A DNA stretch of 64,000 bases. Origin: JALOOB01 sp964387985. Its GTDB lineage: Bacteria > Chloroflexota > Anaerolineae > CG2-30-64-16. The notes under the pieces were generated by a model. That model searched no databases and was not told where the DNA came from. It saw only the letters and a program-made list of their open reading frames with translations. This document shows, in pieces, positions 24,745 through 32,843 of the stretch. The stretch is taken from the NCBI GenBank assembly GCA_964387985.1, contig CAYLZG010000007.1, positions 1-64,000 of the forward strand, given 5' to 3'. The translations under genes were made by a program, and so were the position numbers. Positions within the stretch are counted from its first letter, which is position 1. Every line of letters begins with the position of its first letter.

Positions 24745-25548
24745 TCACGTTGCACGCCGCCACGCCAGCACAAAGTACTCCAGTATGGCAACGACGGAAT
24801 ACAACAACAGCGCAATGATGACGAGAGTGAACAGAGCCACGAACAACATCGGTGTGTCCAGCGTACCTCGGGCCAGGTTGATGAGAAATCCGAGGCCACG
24901 GTCGGAACCCACGAACTCGCCCACCACCGCACCGATTACGGCGAGCGTGACCGAGACTTTGAGGCCGCCAAACAGCACGGGCAGTGCAGCCGGCGTCTCC
25001 AGCTTGGTGAATGTCTGCCACCAGTCCGCCTGCAGCGAACGCATCAGGGCGCGTAAGTCAGGATCCACCGACCGGATGCCGACAATTGTGTTCACAAGCG
25101 CGGGAAAGAAGATGGTGAGCGCGCACACCAGAACCTTTGAGGTCCAGCCAAAGCCGAACCAGATGACGAGCAATGGGGCGATGGCAACGATAGGCACTGC
25201 CTGCGAGGCGACGATGTACGGTGAAAGCAGCTTTTCCAGCAGAGGCGATTTGGCAAGGCCATACCCTGTCACCAGAGCCACTGTCAGACCCAAGACTAAC
25301 CCGCCGAAAACCTCGAAAAGGGTGATCCCGGTGTGCTGAATCAAGGTGCCGTCAGCCAGCAGCGAGAGAAAGCGCAACCAGACCAGGCGAGGGCTGGGCA
25401 AGATGAATGACGGATACTCGCGCCACTGGACCAGCAGGTGCCAGCCACCAATGACCGCCGCCAGCGCGAATGGGACCAAGATGAGGTCGATGCGAGCCAG
25501 GCGTTTTCCGGCTCGTCCAGGCAAGCGCCAGAAGTCATTCAGAGACAT
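24745..25548 (-). CDS. ABC transporter permease, predicted riboflavin importer (RibX-like)
   Basis: 267 residues and about six transmembrane helices. The EAA loop region reads LETPAALPVLFGGLKVSVTL, which docks the ATPase. It fits the COG0600 permease family, the usual partner of NMT1-like binding proteins. ATG 25548, with GGAAG 6 bases ahead, is preferred. An ATG at 25590 lies right at the riboswitch terminator and has no ribosome site. It is the first gene behind the FMN riboswitch. Confidence 0.88.
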   Translation of the reverse strand: MSLNDFWRLPGRAGKRLARIDLILVPFALAAVIGGWHLLVQWREYPSFILPSPRLVWLRFLSLLADGTLIQHTGITLFEVFGGLVLGLTVALVTGYGLAKSPLLEKLLSPYIVASQAVPIVAIAPLLVIWFGFGWTSKVLVCALTIFFPALVNTIVGIRSVDPDLRALMRSLQADWWQTFTKLETPAALPVLFGGLKVSVTLAVIGAVVGEFVGSDRGLGFLINLARGTLDTPMLFVALFTLVIIALLLYSVVAILEYFVLAWRRAT

Positions 25549-25592
25549 GCGTCTTCCTTGCCCCGGTGTAGCTCGAGCATTTGTAACCATAA

Positions 25593-25624
25593 GAAAAGCC
25601 CCAAGGCATATTCACCTTGGGGCT
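25593..25624 (-). terminator. Expression-platform terminator of the FMN riboswitch
   Basis: On the minus strand AGCCCCAAGG (25624-25615), an 8-base loop, CCTTGGGGCT (25606-25597), then TTTCTT. It lies between the aptamer and the permease gene, so FMN binding is expected to favour termination. Confidence 0.88.
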
Positions 25625-25669
25625 ACAAGCGCGATCCTTGGCCGCGTCTCATCCAGCGGTCAGCGCGCT

Positions 25670-25837
25670 CACCTTCTCCCATCCGGACTTTACCGTCGGC
25701 CCCGGCTTCTCACCGGATCTGCGCTGCCTTCCGAAGGGAAGGCACGCTCGCGGGCTCGACGCAAGATGCGCCATACCGCCGATCGGGAATTGGTCTGCCT
25801 CGCCACAAGCAAGGCGCCTCACCCTGCCCCGAAGGTG
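25670..25837 (-). promoter_or_regulatory. FMN riboswitch (RFN element)
   Basis: On the minus strand the aptamer starts with CACCTTCGGGGCAGGGTG (25837-25820) and closes with GGAGAAGGTG (25679-25670); P1 is CACCTTC/GAAGGTG. Between them lie the conserved blocks CCCGATCGGCGGTAT, GAGCCCGCGAGCG, GATCCGGTGA and CCGGGGCCGACGGTAAAGTC, with a short extra hairpin in the variable arm. These match the FMN consensus arm for arm. A terminator follows, giving transcriptional OFF control of the ABC importer. Confidence 0.93.
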
Positions 25838-25856
25838 CTATGCGTTTATGCTGTGA

Positions 25857-25884
25857 AGTATAGCACAGCTAGTGGCTGTGTCAA
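25857..25884 (-). promoter_or_regulatory. Promoter of the FMN-riboswitch operon
   Basis: On the minus strand TTGACA (25884-25879), 16 bases, then TATACT (25862-25857). The start near 25850 precedes the aptamer by about 13 bases. Confidence 0.8.
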
Positions 25885-25900
25885 GGCCAAATCAACGCCT

Positions 25901-26110
25901 TTAGCGCCGTCGCAACAGCCGTCCAACCACAGCCATCGTTCCGAGAACGATCAGAAGGCCCACAAACAGCGCCAGGGCGAATCGCGGCCCTCGAGCGGCT
26001 GCACTGAACGCCCAAAGCGGGAGTGTGAAGACGATCACCGTGATCAGCCCGCAGCCGAGTTCGCCAAAAATCGGGGCGAGAGTTCGACGGTTGCGCCAGA
26101 ACTTAGACAC
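25901..26110 (-). CDS. Small two-helix membrane protein
   Basis: 69 residues, unrecognised. Two hydrophobic helices (ELGCGLITVIVFTLPLWAF and FALALFVGLLIVLGTMAVVG) are flanked by Arg-rich ends (RNRRT and GRLLRRR). GTG 26110 is the likely start. It closes a minus-strand run of small genes below the phosphoesterase; the riboswitch promoter lies just downstream of its stop. Confidence 0.6.
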   Translation of the reverse strand: MSKFWRNRRTLAPIFGELGCGLITVIVFTLPLWAFSAAARGPRFALALFVGLLIVLGTMAVVGRLLRRR

Positions 26111-26122
26111 CTGTCGCTTTCC

Positions 26123-26533
26123 TTACTCTTCGTCTTCCATATCCGGGGCCGCCGGCATATCCACTCTGATGACGTCCCCGTGATAGTCGATCACGATCTT
26201 GAAGCCCAACATGCCAAGCCACTGCCTCGCGTCGGCAGGAAGTGTACTGCCGAGTATTTGATCCACATTGATGTTCTTCAGCGTCGAGTCCACTGCTGCT
26301 TTTGTGAACAAATCCTCGCTGCCCATGAGTTTCATCATGACCTGCGACGCCTCACTGCGGTGTTCCTGCATCTGTTCGAGAAACTGGCTAAGAACGACGC
26401 GGTCGATAGCCGCTGCCTCGACATGCCGCCGGAAACCCTGATCATCGATGACATAGAAATCCTCGCCACCGATGAGGACCGTTTCTACCTTGGCACCATC
26501 TTCAGTTTCGACCAATCCCTCAAAAAAAGCCAT
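26123..26533 (-). CDS. Conserved hypothetical protein, soluble
   Basis: 136 residues with no membrane segment. It begins MAFFEGLVETEDGAKVETVL and ends with an acidic tail (PDMEDEE). Mixed alpha/beta composition. I do not recognise the family. It is 12 bases upstream of the small membrane protein gene and probably cotranscribed with it. Confidence 0.65.
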   Translation of the reverse strand: MAFFEGLVETEDGAKVETVLIGGEDFYVIDDQGFRRHVEAAAIDRVVLSQFLEQMQEHRSEASQVMMKLMGSEDLFTKAAVDSTLKNINVDQILGSTLPADARQWLGMLGFKIVIDYHGDVIRVDMPAAPDMEDEE

Positions 26534-26586
26534 CTGTCACCTCGTCGTGTCGACCAAGCCGCCAGGAGGGCGATGCCCGCGGATGT

Positions 26587-26745
26587 TTACGCTGCACCGC
26601 CGGTCGGGGGGAACACCCAGACCTGGCCACTGCTCCGCACTACCTGAATCACGGCAAAAACAACAATCACAGAAAAGGCGCAGAGCACCAGACCGAGAAA
26701 GAGCAACAAAACTGCCAGCAGAAGCTGCGATTTTCGCATGGCCAT
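26587..26745 (-). CDS. Very small single-pass membrane protein
   Basis: 52 residues: a basic start (MAMRKS), one long hydrophobic helix (about 7-36), and a short polar tail ending PPTGGAA. ATG 26745 has GGAGAG directly ahead. The frame is open further upstream to 26841, but that part overlaps the phosphoesterase gene. The function is unknown. Confidence 0.5.
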   Translation of the reverse strand: MAMRKSQLLLAVLLLFLGLVLCAFSVIVVFAVIQVVRSSGQVWVFPPTGGAA

Positions 26746-26816
26746 CTCTCCGCCCATCCTTGGGGCAGCATACTCCAAAGAGTGAATCTTCGTGGTGAGC
26801 CACGGCACACTCGCGC

Positions 26817-27680
26817 TCAGCCAGGCAGCGGGAACGCCCAATGGCCGGGACCAAACTGCGCATCATACAAATCGAGCAGGCCCCTGTGATGGCCGGCAAT
26901 TTCCGGCGGTTGCTGTCGCGCCCACCAGGTGAAGTCGGACACGTAAGGCAGTCCCGTCAATACTGTCCGGTTAAACATCACCCCCAGCACCCCGCCCTCT
27001 TCCGCCAAACCGGAGGAGAGATAGCCCGCATCGACGCGCTTCCGGTCGAACTCCACGCGGCGTACCTCCACCCTCCACCCCCCGGGAAACCCATCCATCA
27101 GCAGATAACTGGCCCGTCCGTCACCATCATAAGGGGCGCCAACCGATCCGGAATTGACAACCTGCCACCTGCCGATGGTCCGCACCATCGGAAAGTGCGT
27201 GTGACCCCCGGCGACAGTAGCCTCTTCGACGGGCGCGAGATACCTCAGTGCCCATTCCTTAGGCGAATCTGGCCTGAAACCAACAAAGAAGCTGCCCGGC
27301 AGACCGTGCAAAAGCCGCACCGGGGGCACGTTCTCAAACTCGAGGGACAAAGTCTCGGGTAAGCTTTCTATGAGCGCCAGATGGCGAGCCGACAGGTGCG
27401 CCCGTGTCCACCATAGCGTCGCATAGAAACGACGATCACCGTAGCGGGACTCCATGCGCGATGAGTCCAGCTGCAGCACAGCATCATCATGATTGCCGAT
27501 CAGCATGGGCCAGCCTAGGCTGAGTAGCCGATCCAGGGTTTCCGCAGGCCAGGCACACCCATTGATCATATCCCCCAAAACATACACCGCATCAGGGGAC
27601 TGACGGCTGATGTCTTCGGCAACCGCCTCCAGCGCCGGCAGGTTGGCGTGGACATCGGACAGCAGCGCCAGACGAGGCAT
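26817..27680 (-). CDS. Metallophosphoesterase (calcineurin-like)
   Basis: 287 residues. All metal-binding blocks are present: LLSDVHANLPAL, VLGDMINGCAWP, IGNHDDAVL, and GGHTHFPM near residue 177. The DVHAN and GNHDD spacing matches YfcE/MJ0936-like phosphodiesterases. The substrate is unknown. ATG 27680 is chosen; a TTG two codons upstream (27686) overlaps the stop of the P-II-like gene, so the two are translationally coupled. Confidence 0.9.
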   Translation of the reverse strand: MPRLALLSDVHANLPALEAVAEDISRQSPDAVYVLGDMINGCAWPAETLDRLLSLGWPMLIGNHDDAVLQLDSSRMESRYGDRRFYATLWWTRAHLSARHLALIESLPETLSLEFENVPPVRLLHGLPGSFFVGFRPDSPKEWALRYLAPVEEATVAGGHTHFPMVRTIGRWQVVNSGSVGAPYDGDGRASYLLMDGFPGGWRVEVRRVEFDRKRVDAGYLSSGLAEEGGVLGVMFNRTVLTGLPYVSDFTWWARQQPPEIAGHHRGLLDLYDAQFGPGHWAFPLPG

Positions 27681-27682
27681 GC

Positions 27683-28045
27683 TCAACGCGTCTGCATGCG
27701 TTCGTGTCCCCGAGCCTGTACGACAGGGAGTGCGAACATGATGCCCGAGTTGGGCTTCTCCAAGGGACCGAGCACCGCCTCCGTGGCATCGAACAATCTG
27801 TCAAGGTTAGCACCGTCCGGAAGAACGGTGAACAATGTGCGGTTATGAATCTCGCGATGCGCGAGAAGGCTGCTCAGGCTGGGAAATATCGGCAGATCAT
27901 CCCGCGCCCCTGCCCGTCCCATATAACGCGCAGCGCCACTGCTTTCCAATATGGTTATGCCGGGGCTGCCGGCGTCCCACCAGGCGGTCAGCACGTCCTC
28001 AAGTCTATCGACATTATCAAGAACCAATATGACCATCGTCGGCAT
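27683..28045 (-). CDS. P-II-like ferredoxin-fold protein
   Basis: 120 residues. The opening MPTMVILVLDNVDRLEDVLT and GSPGITILESSGAARYMG follow the beta-alpha-beta start of P-II/CutA-like trimers, with GIMFALPVVQARG as the C-terminal strand. The T-loop is not of the GlnB type and there is no uridylylation Tyr that I can place. It probably senses a small ligand. GAGGAGG precedes ATG 28045. It lies 17 bases below the CPA2 antiporter gene and overlaps the phosphoesterase start region. Confidence 0.6.
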   Translation of the reverse strand: MPTMVILVLDNVDRLEDVLTAWWDAGSPGITILESSGAARYMGRAGARDDLPIFPSLSSLLAHREIHNRTLFTVLPDGANLDRLFDATEAVLGPLEKPNSGIMFALPVVQARGHERMQTR

Positions 28046-28062
28046 CGTATTTCCTCCTCACA

Positions 28063-29274
28063 TTATCGGGCGCTTGCCACATCTGCAGTAGCTTCGCGCC
28101 CTACAAACGCGGTTCGCAGAAGTGGTGGGGTGACCAACGTCGTGACCAGCACCATGATAACCGCAACGGTGATGATCTCTTTGGGCACCACGCTTTGCGC
28201 GACCAGCAACTGTGCCACGATGAGGCCCACCTCGCCGCGAGAAATCATGCCGATGCCCAAACGCAACGACTCACCGTTGCTGAAGCCCCCAAGGCGGGCT
28301 CCAAAGCCGCTGCCAATCACCTTCGAGATCACCGCCACAATCGTCAGCAGGATGGTGATCCACACCATTGCACCATCCAACGCCCAAATGTTGGCGTGCA
28401 GCCCGATGTTCACAAAGAAGATCGGCACGAAGAAGCCATAGGTGATTGCACTGATACCTTCCAGAATGCGATGATGAACGCTCGAGCGGCCAGCGAAAAC
28501 ACCCGCGAGGAAGCTGCCCGTGATCATCGCGACACCGCCGATAACCTCGGCAGACCAGGCGTAAACCATGGCCAGCACGATGGAAAATGCCAGCAGCCCC
28601 TGGCTGATCGGCAAACGATCAACACGCTCCAATAACGAGGGCACGAAAAACCAGCCCACCAGTGAGAAGACCAGCAAAAACAGCACCACTCGCAGCAAGA
28701 GCAGCAATACCCCGCCACCGCCCGAGGCTCCTCCAGCAACTGCCAAGAAGACCGAGACGAGGAGGATCACGACGACATCGTCGACCACCGCCGCACCCAG
28801 AAGCGCAATACCCTCCCGACTGCGCAAAACGCCCAGCTCCAGAAGTGTCTGTGCAGAAATACTCACGCTGGTGGCAGTGAGCAACAAACCAATCCCAACC
28901 GCTTCGCTCACAGGGTAGCCGAATGGCAGTGACACGCCCATGCCCATGAGCAGGGGCACGGCAACACCCAGCAAACCGGCCAGGATCACCACCCGACCCG
29001 AACGGCGCATCTGCGCGAGGTCAACCTCCATCCCCGCGACAAACATCAGGAAGATCACGCCGAGCTCCGCCAACTCACTGATCGTCTCCGCGAGATGTGG
29101 CGAGGCAAGAAAAGGTAGAGCTGGCACATTAAGCAATGATGGACCAAGAAGGAGGCCAGCTAAAATTTCCCCAAGCACGGCAGGTTGGCCGAGTTTGGAA
29201 CTCAGCAGGCCTGCCAGTTTCGCGACCGAAATCAGGATGCTGAGCTCAAACAGAAGTTGCAGGACTGGTGACAT
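28063..29274 (-). CDS. CPA2-family cation/proton antiporter
   Basis: 403 residues and about 12-13 transmembrane helices. The start LLFELSILISVAKLAGLLSS, the LGEILAGLLLGPSLL block and the ALLGAAVVDDVVVILLVSVF segment (with the Asp pair of the ion-binding site) are typical of the KefB/GerN/NapA group. No C-terminal TrkA-N domain is present. It exchanges Na+ or K+ for protons across the cytoplasmic membrane. ATG 29274, with GAGGG ahead, is preferred over upstream starts. The P-II-like gene follows directly. Confidence 0.9.
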   Translation of the reverse strand: MSPVLQLLFELSILISVAKLAGLLSSKLGQPAVLGEILAGLLLGPSLLNVPALPFLASPHLAETISELAELGVIFLMFVAGMEVDLAQMRRSGRVVILAGLLGVAVPLLMGMGVSLPFGYPVSEAVGIGLLLTATSVSISAQTLLELGVLRSREGIALLGAAVVDDVVVILLVSVFLAVAGGASGGGGVLLLLLRVVLFLLVFSLVGWFFVPSLLERVDRLPISQGLLAFSIVLAMVYAWSAEVIGGVAMITGSFLAGVFAGRSSVHHRILEGISAITYGFFVPIFFVNIGLHANIWALDGAMVWITILLTIVAVISKVIGSGFGARLGGFSNGESLRLGIGMISRGEVGLIVAQLLVAQSVVPKEIITVAVIMVLVTTLVTPPLLRTAFVGREATADVASAR

Positions 29275-29306
29275 GAAACCCTCGCAGATCGAATACGATG
29301 GGCGCA

Positions 29307-29315
29307 ATTATACCA
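29307..29315 (-). promoter_or_regulatory. Extended -10 promoter of the antiporter gene
   Basis: On the minus strand TGGTATAAT (29315-29307), about 32 bases before ATG 29274. Confidence 0.5.
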
Positions 29316-29425
29316 GAGAGAAGAAAATCCAGCTGACAGAGCACCGGCTGCACTGCCGGAGTCGATTTTTGTAGTGTTATGTCAATCACTAAAGAACGAT
29401 CCTGTCCGTGGTTCGAGTAACAATG

Positions 29426-29454
29426 TTGACAAGACCTGTTCTGGAGGCTAGACT
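29426..29454 (+). promoter_or_regulatory. Promoter of the Ig-repeat lipoprotein gene
   Basis: TTGACA (29426-29431), 17 bases, then TAGACT (29449-29454). Confidence 0.65.
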
Positions 29455-29489
29455 CTCACGATAGCGACACTCGTTTTTCCAGGGTATCG

Positions 29490-31898
29490 ATGAATCGACA
29501 CACAACCCTTGTGCATGCGAGCGCGCTCCTGCTTGCATGCGCCTTGCTCATATCGGTCGCCGGTTGCTCACGCAGCACCCCGGCGCCCACTCCCGCGCCG
29601 GCAATCGTGCCGCCGTTCAGCCGCGACGAAATAGCACCTGATGAAACGGCTGCGGAAGTTGACAGGGAAAAAGGGGCTACGCTTGTGCTGCAGGACGGTG
29701 CGCAAGTCATCCTGCCGCCGGAAGCCCTCGTCCAGAATGCTACCGCTACGCTCCGCACCGCACATCAGACTCCTGCTGCTCCGATCCCCTTGAGCATCAT
29801 CGGAAATGCTTACGAAGTCCTGATCGATGGCTCCGAATTGACCGGGGTTGCCCTCGTTCGCCTGCCGCTGCTGCCCGGGGTCACACCGGATCAGTATGAG
29901 CTGGCGCCTTACCGTTGGACAGGACGAACATGGGAGCGAGTCGCGACACGCGACATGTCCGGCGGCGTCCAGTTCGGCGTCAATGCTCCGGGCACTTTTG
30001 CGGTGCTGGGACGCTGGCGGCTGGCGGACGCGTCGATCGCCTTGATTAAGCCGGAGACTCTTCCGGGACAGCAGTCTGTTCCACTGACAGTCGCCGGGCA
30101 GTACCGCTTCTCCGCCATACCGGCACTTCAGAACGATTTGGTTCCTGCGAGGCTGACGGTCAAGCAGGACACTTCAGGAGGCGCCGGCCAGGTGGCTGGC
30201 GATCCGGGACAGGATGCCACAGTCGACGAGGCAACGCTCTGGTTCAAGCCAGATCCTGCGCAAAGCAGCGGGGTGATCGAGTTCTCCCACGTCTTCGATC
30301 TGGTGCCAGGCCTGCTTGCCCTCGACCCGGGCATCAACACCCGCTTCTACGTTGTCCTCACGGTCGATGACGCAGCGACACCGACTCGGCGGGTGAGCAA
30401 TGGCGTGGAATACACACAAATTCTGCCTATCCAGATTCAGAACATGGAAGTGGTGCGCCCTGTTGTCCTGCAAGAGGACCGCCTCGCATTGCGCTGGAAG
30501 ATCTTGCTCAACGGATTGACCTTCCAGACGCCGGATGCGCGTGGTCCCACGTTGGCCCTTCAGCCTGTCGTGGATCAAGGGGGCATCGGTGATTATCGCA
30601 TCGTTCTGGAGGTGCAGCGTGACGGCGAATGGCTCGCGGTCAGCAACGAAGTGAGCATTCAGCTCGCCATGCAGCCGACAGCGACGCTATTGCCCGGACA
30701 GGAGCCGGTGGCTACGCCCGCCGTCGTCGCAGCCATAACGCCGAGCGATATCGAGCCTCCAACCGTACCGACCCGGCGCCCTGCACCGTCAGGCAATGGG
30801 CAGCTCGCGATCACGCCAACCCCGACATTTACACCCACGGTAACAGGTCCGGCCACTGCGACCCCACCACCGCCCGGCCTGGGAAGCGTTTTTTGGGCCG
30901 ACAAAGCTTCCGTTGCGCCGGGAGAATGCACGGTGCTCCGTTGGCAGATCGAAAGTGTCATATCGGTGTTCTTTGAAGGCCAGCCAACAACCGGAAACGA
31001 TACCAGGAATGTGTGCCCGTCATCGACCACCACCTATACCTTGCGCGTGACCAGCGGCGCCGGCACCCAGGACTACACGGTGACGGTACAGGTGTCCTCC
31101 TCAGGACAGACCGCGATCGAATTCACGGTCGACAAGGCACAGGTGATGGCGGGCGACTGCACTACCCTTCGCTGGAGTGCAACCGGCGTTAAGGAGGTGC
31201 GTCTGAACGATCGGGGTGTGGCTGGTGTTGCCACCGAGCAGGTCTGTCCCGCGCAGACAACTGACTACATCCTGTCCGTACTGGACAATGCCGGGGTGAC
31301 CACCACGAAGCGCCTGACGGTCTTTGTGACACCAGGAAATGGCGTCGACGCCGCGTTCTGGGCCGAGCGTTATACGATGCCTGCGGGCGATTGCACAACC
31401 CTGCACTGGGCGGTCGAAAACGTTCTAACCGTATACCTGAATGAAGAAGGCGTCACCGGCGTGGGCTCGCGACAGGCCTGCCCCACGGACACCGAATACT
31501 ACACAATGGAGATCACTGATACGACTGGAACCACCACCATCAAAGAGGTCATCCTGTTCGCAGGTATCCTAAACCTTGAAGACACGGAGGTGATCGGCCA
31601 GGGAATCGTGGATGGCGTGCTGCGGCGAACGGACGTGGACCCATCCGAGCAGGGCGATCAGCCAGGCTATGACATCACCGTCAGTGGTCTGCGGCTCCTC
31701 TTCGTGGGAGCGGCCGGGTACGACCGGAGCACGATCACATTGCGCCTTCCGCAGTCTGTCATTGACCTGGGCGAGACCGGACCAGTGCATTGGCCGGTTC
31801 GTCCCGGCCAGCAGGTGGAATTCCGCGTCAGTTGTGAGGCCAATCAATGCATCGTTGATTATGCCCGCGATGCCTATCTTTACTGGCGCTCGCAGTAG
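29490..31898 (+). CDS. Lipoprotein with Thr-Pro linker and three Ig-like Cys-pair repeats
   Basis: 802 residues. The signal peptide ends in lipobox SVAGC, so it is a surface lipoprotein. A large beta-rich region (about 40-400) is followed by a Pro/Thr linker. Three Ig-like repeats follow at about 464-534, 540-612 and 620-690. Each holds a pair of Cys in the same places: (A/P)G(E/D)CTxLxW and, about 30 residues on, a Cys-Pro (CPSSTT, CPAQTT, CPTDTE). A C-terminal domain holds another Cys pair (SCEANQC). The function is unknown; adhesion or envelope binding is possible. Confidence 0.85.
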   Translation: MNRHTTLVHASALLLACALLISVAGCSRSTPAPTPAPAIVPPFSRDEIAPDETAAEVDREKGATLVLQDGAQVILPPEALVQNATATLRTAHQTPAAPIPLSIIGNAYEVLIDGSELTGVALVRLPLLPGVTPDQYELAPYRWTGRTWERVATRDMSGGVQFGVNAPGTFAVLGRWRLADASIALIKPETLPGQQSVPLTVAGQYRFSAIPALQNDLVPARLTVKQDTSGGAGQVAGDPGQDATVDEATLWFKPDPAQSSGVIEFSHVFDLVPGLLALDPGINTRFYVVLTVDDAATPTRRVSNGVEYTQILPIQIQNMEVVRPVVLQEDRLALRWKILLNGLTFQTPDARGPTLALQPVVDQGGIGDYRIVLEVQRDGEWLAVSNEVSIQLAMQPTATLLPGQEPVATPAVVAAITPSDIEPPTVPTRRPAPSGNGQLAITPTPTFTPTVTGPATATPPPPGLGSVFWADKASVAPGECTVLRWQIESVISVFFEGQPTTGNDTRNVCPSSTTTYTLRVTSGAGTQDYTVTVQVSSSGQTAIEFTVDKAQVMAGDCTTLRWSATGVKEVRLNDRGVAGVATEQVCPAQTTDYILSVLDNAGVTTTKRLTVFVTPGNGVDAAFWAERYTMPAGDCTTLHWAVENVLTVYLNEEGVTGVGSRQACPTDTEYYTMEITDTTGTTTIKEVILFAGILNLEDTEVIGQGIVDGVLRRTDVDPSEQGDQPGYDITVSGLRLLFVGAAGYDRSTITLRLPQSVIDLGETGPVHWPVRPGQQVEFRVSCEANQCIVDYARDAYLYWRSQ

Positions 31899-31991
31899 AG
31901 CCGCCACGAAGAGATCTTCCCGCATTAGCTCCAAACAGAAGTGTGGTAGAATCCATCATTGATTTGCTCATATTCCCACAAGGAGGCACTC

Positions 31992-32834
31992 ATGACCCGC
32001 GTTGTGGCGGACACGACCTGCGTGCTGCCCCCCGAGATCTATCGACCACTGAACATCCCGATGATCCCCCAGGTGATTAATTTCGGCGAAGAGTCCTTCC
32101 GCGAAGGCGTCGACATCGACGCTGCCGGCTTCATGCAGCGACTTCTGACGGGCAAGGATCTTCCGAAGACCGCTGCCCCGTACCCGGGAGACTTCATCGA
32201 GGTATTCCAGGAATGTGTTCAAGCGGGCGAGAGCGTCGTATGCGTTCATCCTTCGACCGATGTCAGCGGCACAGTCCGTTCTGCAGAAATCGCCCGCCAA
32301 AGCTTTCCGGGAGCCGACATCCGTATCATCGATACGCGCAGCGTGGTCGGTCCCCTGGGCGGGATGGTGCTCGAGGCAGACAAGCTTGCGAAGCAGGGGG
32401 CAAGTGCCGATGAGGTGGAGGCGCGCGTGCGAAGCCTGATGCCGCGTGCCCGCATCTACTTCATGGTAGACACCATGGAGTTCCTGCGGCGGGGAGGACG
32501 CGTGGGCGGCGCACAGGCGCTCATCGGCACGGTGCTGCAGATCAAGCCCATTCTCACTTTCCGCAATGGACGGGTGGATCAATTCGAACGCGAACGCACC
32601 AAAAAGAAGGCGCTGGCACGCATCAAAGAGCTAATAATGAGTGAAGCGAGCCGTGAACCCGACGCGCACGTCTCGGTCATGCATGCTGGCTCGCCTCAAG
32701 AGGCAGAAGAGCTTGCAGCCGATCTCAAGCACTCATTGGGGGTTCCTGACGTCATGGTCGCCGATCTGGCGCCTGCCATCATCACGCATGCCGGACCCGG
32801 TGTGCTCGCATTCGGGTTCTTTACTCCGTCATGA
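31992..32834 (+). CDS. DegV family protein (fatty-acid-binding)
   Basis: 280 residues, with the DegV fold. The N-terminus RVVADTTCVLPPEIYRPLNI, the ligand region PKTAAPYPGDFIEVF and VHPSTDVSGTVRSAEIARQS, and the VDTMEFLRRGGRVGG motif are diagnostic. In known members the protein binds a fatty acid and presents it to fatty-acid kinase; FakA is not in this window. AGGAGG precedes ATG 31992. A possible extended -10 (TGGTAGAAT, 31944-31952) lies upstream. Confidence 0.93.
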   Translation: MTRVVADTTCVLPPEIYRPLNIPMIPQVINFGEESFREGVDIDAAGFMQRLLTGKDLPKTAAPYPGDFIEVFQECVQAGESVVCVHPSTDVSGTVRSAEIARQSFPGADIRIIDTRSVVGPLGGMVLEADKLAKQGASADEVEARVRSLMPRARIYFMVDTMEFLRRGGRVGGAQALIGTVLQIKPILTFRNGRVDQFERERTKKKALARIKELIMSEASREPDAHVSVMHAGSPQEAEELAADLKHSLGVPDVMVADLAPAIITHAGPGVLAFGFFTPS

Positions 32835-32843
32835 GCTGAGACT

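Noticed and set aside
25346..26647. 433-codon plus-strand ORF spanning the riboswitch
   Set aside because: It crosses a riboswitch, its terminator and several minus-strand genes; no domain is visible.
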